Positions 6,248 to 7,570 of a DNA stretch of 7,570 bases are shown here, piece after piece. Every line of letters starts with the position of its first letter. Position 1 is the stretch's first letter. The notes under the pieces are model-generated. The model did no database searches. It saw nothing but the letters and a program-made list of their open reading frames with translations, and had not been told where the DNA came from. The position numbers were made by a program, and so were the translations under genes. This DNA comes from Pseudomonadota bacterium (GTDB lineage: Bacteria > Pseudomonadota > Alphaproteobacteria > Rhizobiales > Rhizobiaceae), in NCBI GenBank assembly GCA_023393575.1, contig JAEWKX010000240.1:1-7570 (forward strand), read 5' to 3'.

Positions 6248-7444
6248 ATGCGGCATACGTGGCGTTGGTTCGGCCCGGTGGACAAGGTGAGCGTCGAGGA
6301 CGCGGCCCAGGCCGGTGCGCAAGGGATCGTCAGCGCGCTTCACCATATCCCGACCGGCGAGGTCTGGCCCGTGGAGGAGATCGCCAAGCGCCATGAGGCG
6401 ATCCGTGCGGGCGGGCTTGTCTGGGATGTGGTCGAGAGCGTTCCGGTCTCCGAAAGCATCAAGACCCAGACCGGCGATTGGCGCCGGCACGTCGCCAACT
6501 GGCAGGAGACGCTGCAGCGCCTCTCGCAAAGCGGCATCCGCACAGTCTGCTATAACTTCATGCCGGTTCTTGACTGGACTCGTACCGACCTGCGCTGGAC
6601 GGCGCGCCATGGCGCCAAGGCCATGCGCTTCGATCTCATCGATTTCGTCGCCTTCGACATCCACCTCCTGGAACGGCCGGGTGCGACGGAGGACTATGAC
6701 GAGGCGCTTCGCGAGAAGGCGTCAAAACGTTTCGCCGAAATGCCGGAAGAGCGCCGCGTCGCGCTTTCGAGGAACGTCGGCGCCGGACTGCCGGGATCCG
6801 CTGATGGATACACGCTGCCGCAGTTGCGCGATCACCTCGCCACCTATCATGGCATCAGCCGGGAAAAGCTGCAGCAGCACCTCGTCGATTTCCTGACGGA
6901 GGTGACGCCGGTTGCCGAACGTGTCGGCATCAATATCTGCGCCCATCCGGACGATCCGCCCTGGGCATTGCTCGGCCTGCCGCGCATCCTTTCGACGGAA
7001 GAGGACTATGCCCACATGCTGAACGCAGTGGACAGCCGTGCGAACGGTGTCACCTTCTGCACCGGCTCGCTCGGCGCGCGTGCCGCCAACGACCTGCCGA
7101 CCATGGCCGGGCGTTTCGCCTCCCGCATCCACTTCGTCCACCTGCGCAACGTCCATCGGGAAGAACCCGACACACCCTGCTCCTTCTACGAGGACGAGCA
7201 TCTGGAGGGGCACACGGACATGGTGGCCGTCGTCGCCGAACTGTTGAAGGAAGAACGGCGCCGACGGGCGGAAGGACGCCAAGACTACGAGATCCCGATG
7301 CGTCCGGACCACGGCCAGGAAATCCTCGACGACCTGACGCGCGGTGCCCAGCCCGGCTATCCCGCCATCGGCCGGCTCAAGGGACTTGCCGAACTGCGCG
7401 GCATCGAACGTGCGCTCTCCCACACCAGATATGGATTGTCGTGA
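6248..7444 (+). CDS. uxuA: D-mannonate dehydratase UxuA
   Basis: Cytoplasmic metal-dependent dehydratase that converts D-mannonate to 2-keto-3-deoxy-D-gluconate, the entry to the Entner-Doudoroff route. It has 398 residues, close to the 394 of E. coli UxuA, and folds as a TIM barrel. Clear family segments: TWRWFGPVDKV (4-14), ALHHIPTGEVW (30-40), VCYNFMPVLDWTRTDL (100-115), ICAHPDDPPWALLGLPRI (230-247), FCTGSLGARAANDL (270-283), FVHLRNV (296-302) and MRPDHG (351-356). H233, C271, H298 and D354 stand where the family's metal ligands are expected, so the enzyme looks active. The start ATG has TGAGGAG (6236-6242) 5 bases upstream; the TGA of that motif is the stop of the preceding dehydrogenase gene. 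The next gene begins 2 bases after the stop, or overlaps it if a GTG start is used. Confidence 0.96.
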   Translation: MRHTWRWFGPVDKVSVEDAAQAGAQGIVSALHHIPTGEVWPVEEIAKRHEAIRAGGLVWDVVESVPVSESIKTQTGDWRRHVANWQETLQRLSQSGIRTVCYNFMPVLDWTRTDLRWTARHGAKAMRFDLIDFVAFDIHLLERPGATEDYDEALREKASKRFAEMPEERRVALSRNVGAGLPGSADGYTLPQLRDHLATYHGISREKLQQHLVDFLTEVTPVAERVGINICAHPDDPPWALLGLPRILSTEEDYAHMLNAVDSRANGVTFCTGSLGARAANDLPTMAGRFASRIHFVHLRNVHREEPDTPCSFYEDEHLEGHTDMVAVVAELLKEERRRRAEGRQDYEIPMRPDHGQEILDDLTRGAQPGYPAIGRLKGLAELRGIERALSHTRYGLS

Positions 7445-7446
7445 CC

Positions 7447-7570
7447 ATGGAAAGACTGTCAGCCTCGAGCACGCTCGCCGATAACGTCGTCAAGCCGGCC
7501 TTCGACCGAAAGGCGCTGAAGCCCGGCATCCTGCATATCGGCCTCGGTGCATTTCATCGCGCGCACCAGG
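7447..7570 (+). CDS. uxuB: Fructuronate reductase / mannitol dehydrogenase family (probable UxuB), N-terminal fragment, cut by window end
   Basis: The first 41 codons of a gene that runs off the window. The visible protein has a polar N-terminal segment and then ILHIGLGAFHRAHQ (28-41), the nucleotide-binding start that marks the long-chain mannitol dehydrogenase family, which includes D-fructuronate reductase (UxuB), D-mannitol 2-dehydrogenase and tagaturonate reductase relatives. The position directly after uxuA makes UxuB the likely identity: NADH-dependent interconversion of D-fructuronate and D-mannonate in the cytoplasm. ATG 7447 lies 2 bases after the uxuA stop. An in-frame GTG at 7441 overlaps that stop as GTGA and would add two residues. 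No strong ribosome site is seen, so coupling to uxuA translation is likely. The substrate-specific C-terminal domain is outside the window, so mannitol dehydrogenase is not excluded. Confidence 0.85.
   Translation, partial: MERLSASSTLADNVVKPAFDRKALKPGILHIGLGAFHRAHQ

Overview
The window looks like chromosome or large-replicon DNA of an alphaproteobacterium, most likely of the Rhizobium/Sinorhizobium/Agrobacterium group. The reasons are high GC with strong G/C third-position bias, tightly packed same-strand genes, and the gene combination. No genus is proved. All eight real genes run on the + strand, and no RNA gene, mobile element, CRISPR array or integration site was seen.

Region 1 (1-1248) is the tail of a polar amino acid ABC transporter operon: the C-terminal part of a HisM/GlnP-type permease and a complete ATPase whose start codon overlaps the permease stop (ATGA). 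Both resemble the cystine importer pair TcyL/TcyN, but the substrate is not settled.

Region 2 (1249-1377) is a short control region. It holds a perfect TTGACA -35 box with a TATAGG -10 box. A perfect 9-bp inverted repeat follows where transcription should start, then a second 7-bp inverted repeat ends just before the Shine-Dalgarno of the next gene.

Region 3 (1378 to the window end) reads as one sugar-acid operon: a GntR/FCD repressor, a three-part TRAP transporter (DctP, DctQ, DctM), an L-idonate 5-dehydrogenase-like zinc enzyme, mannonate dehydratase UxuA, and the first 41 codons of a fructuronate reductase/mannitol dehydrogenase-family enzyme, probably UxuB. A strong GC-rich hairpin sits between dctP and dctQ.

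Proposed working: the TRAP system imports a hexonate or hexuronate. The dehydrogenase oxidises C5 of a hexonate, the UxuB-like reductase gives D-mannonate, and UxuA dehydrates it to 2-keto-3-deoxy-D-gluconate for the Entner-Doudoroff route. No uronate isomerase (UxaC) and no 5-ketogluconate reductase (IdnO) is visible. The most economical reading is therefore uptake of L-gulonate and/or D-mannonate, with L-gulonate converted to D-mannonate by C5 inversion through D-fructuronate. The repressor, first in the operon, probably controls it through the palindrome at the start site. Nothing here is clearly an undescribed system. The points worth checking are the substrate, the leader architecture, the dctP-dctQ hairpin and a DctM protein with an apparent extra hydrophobic segment.
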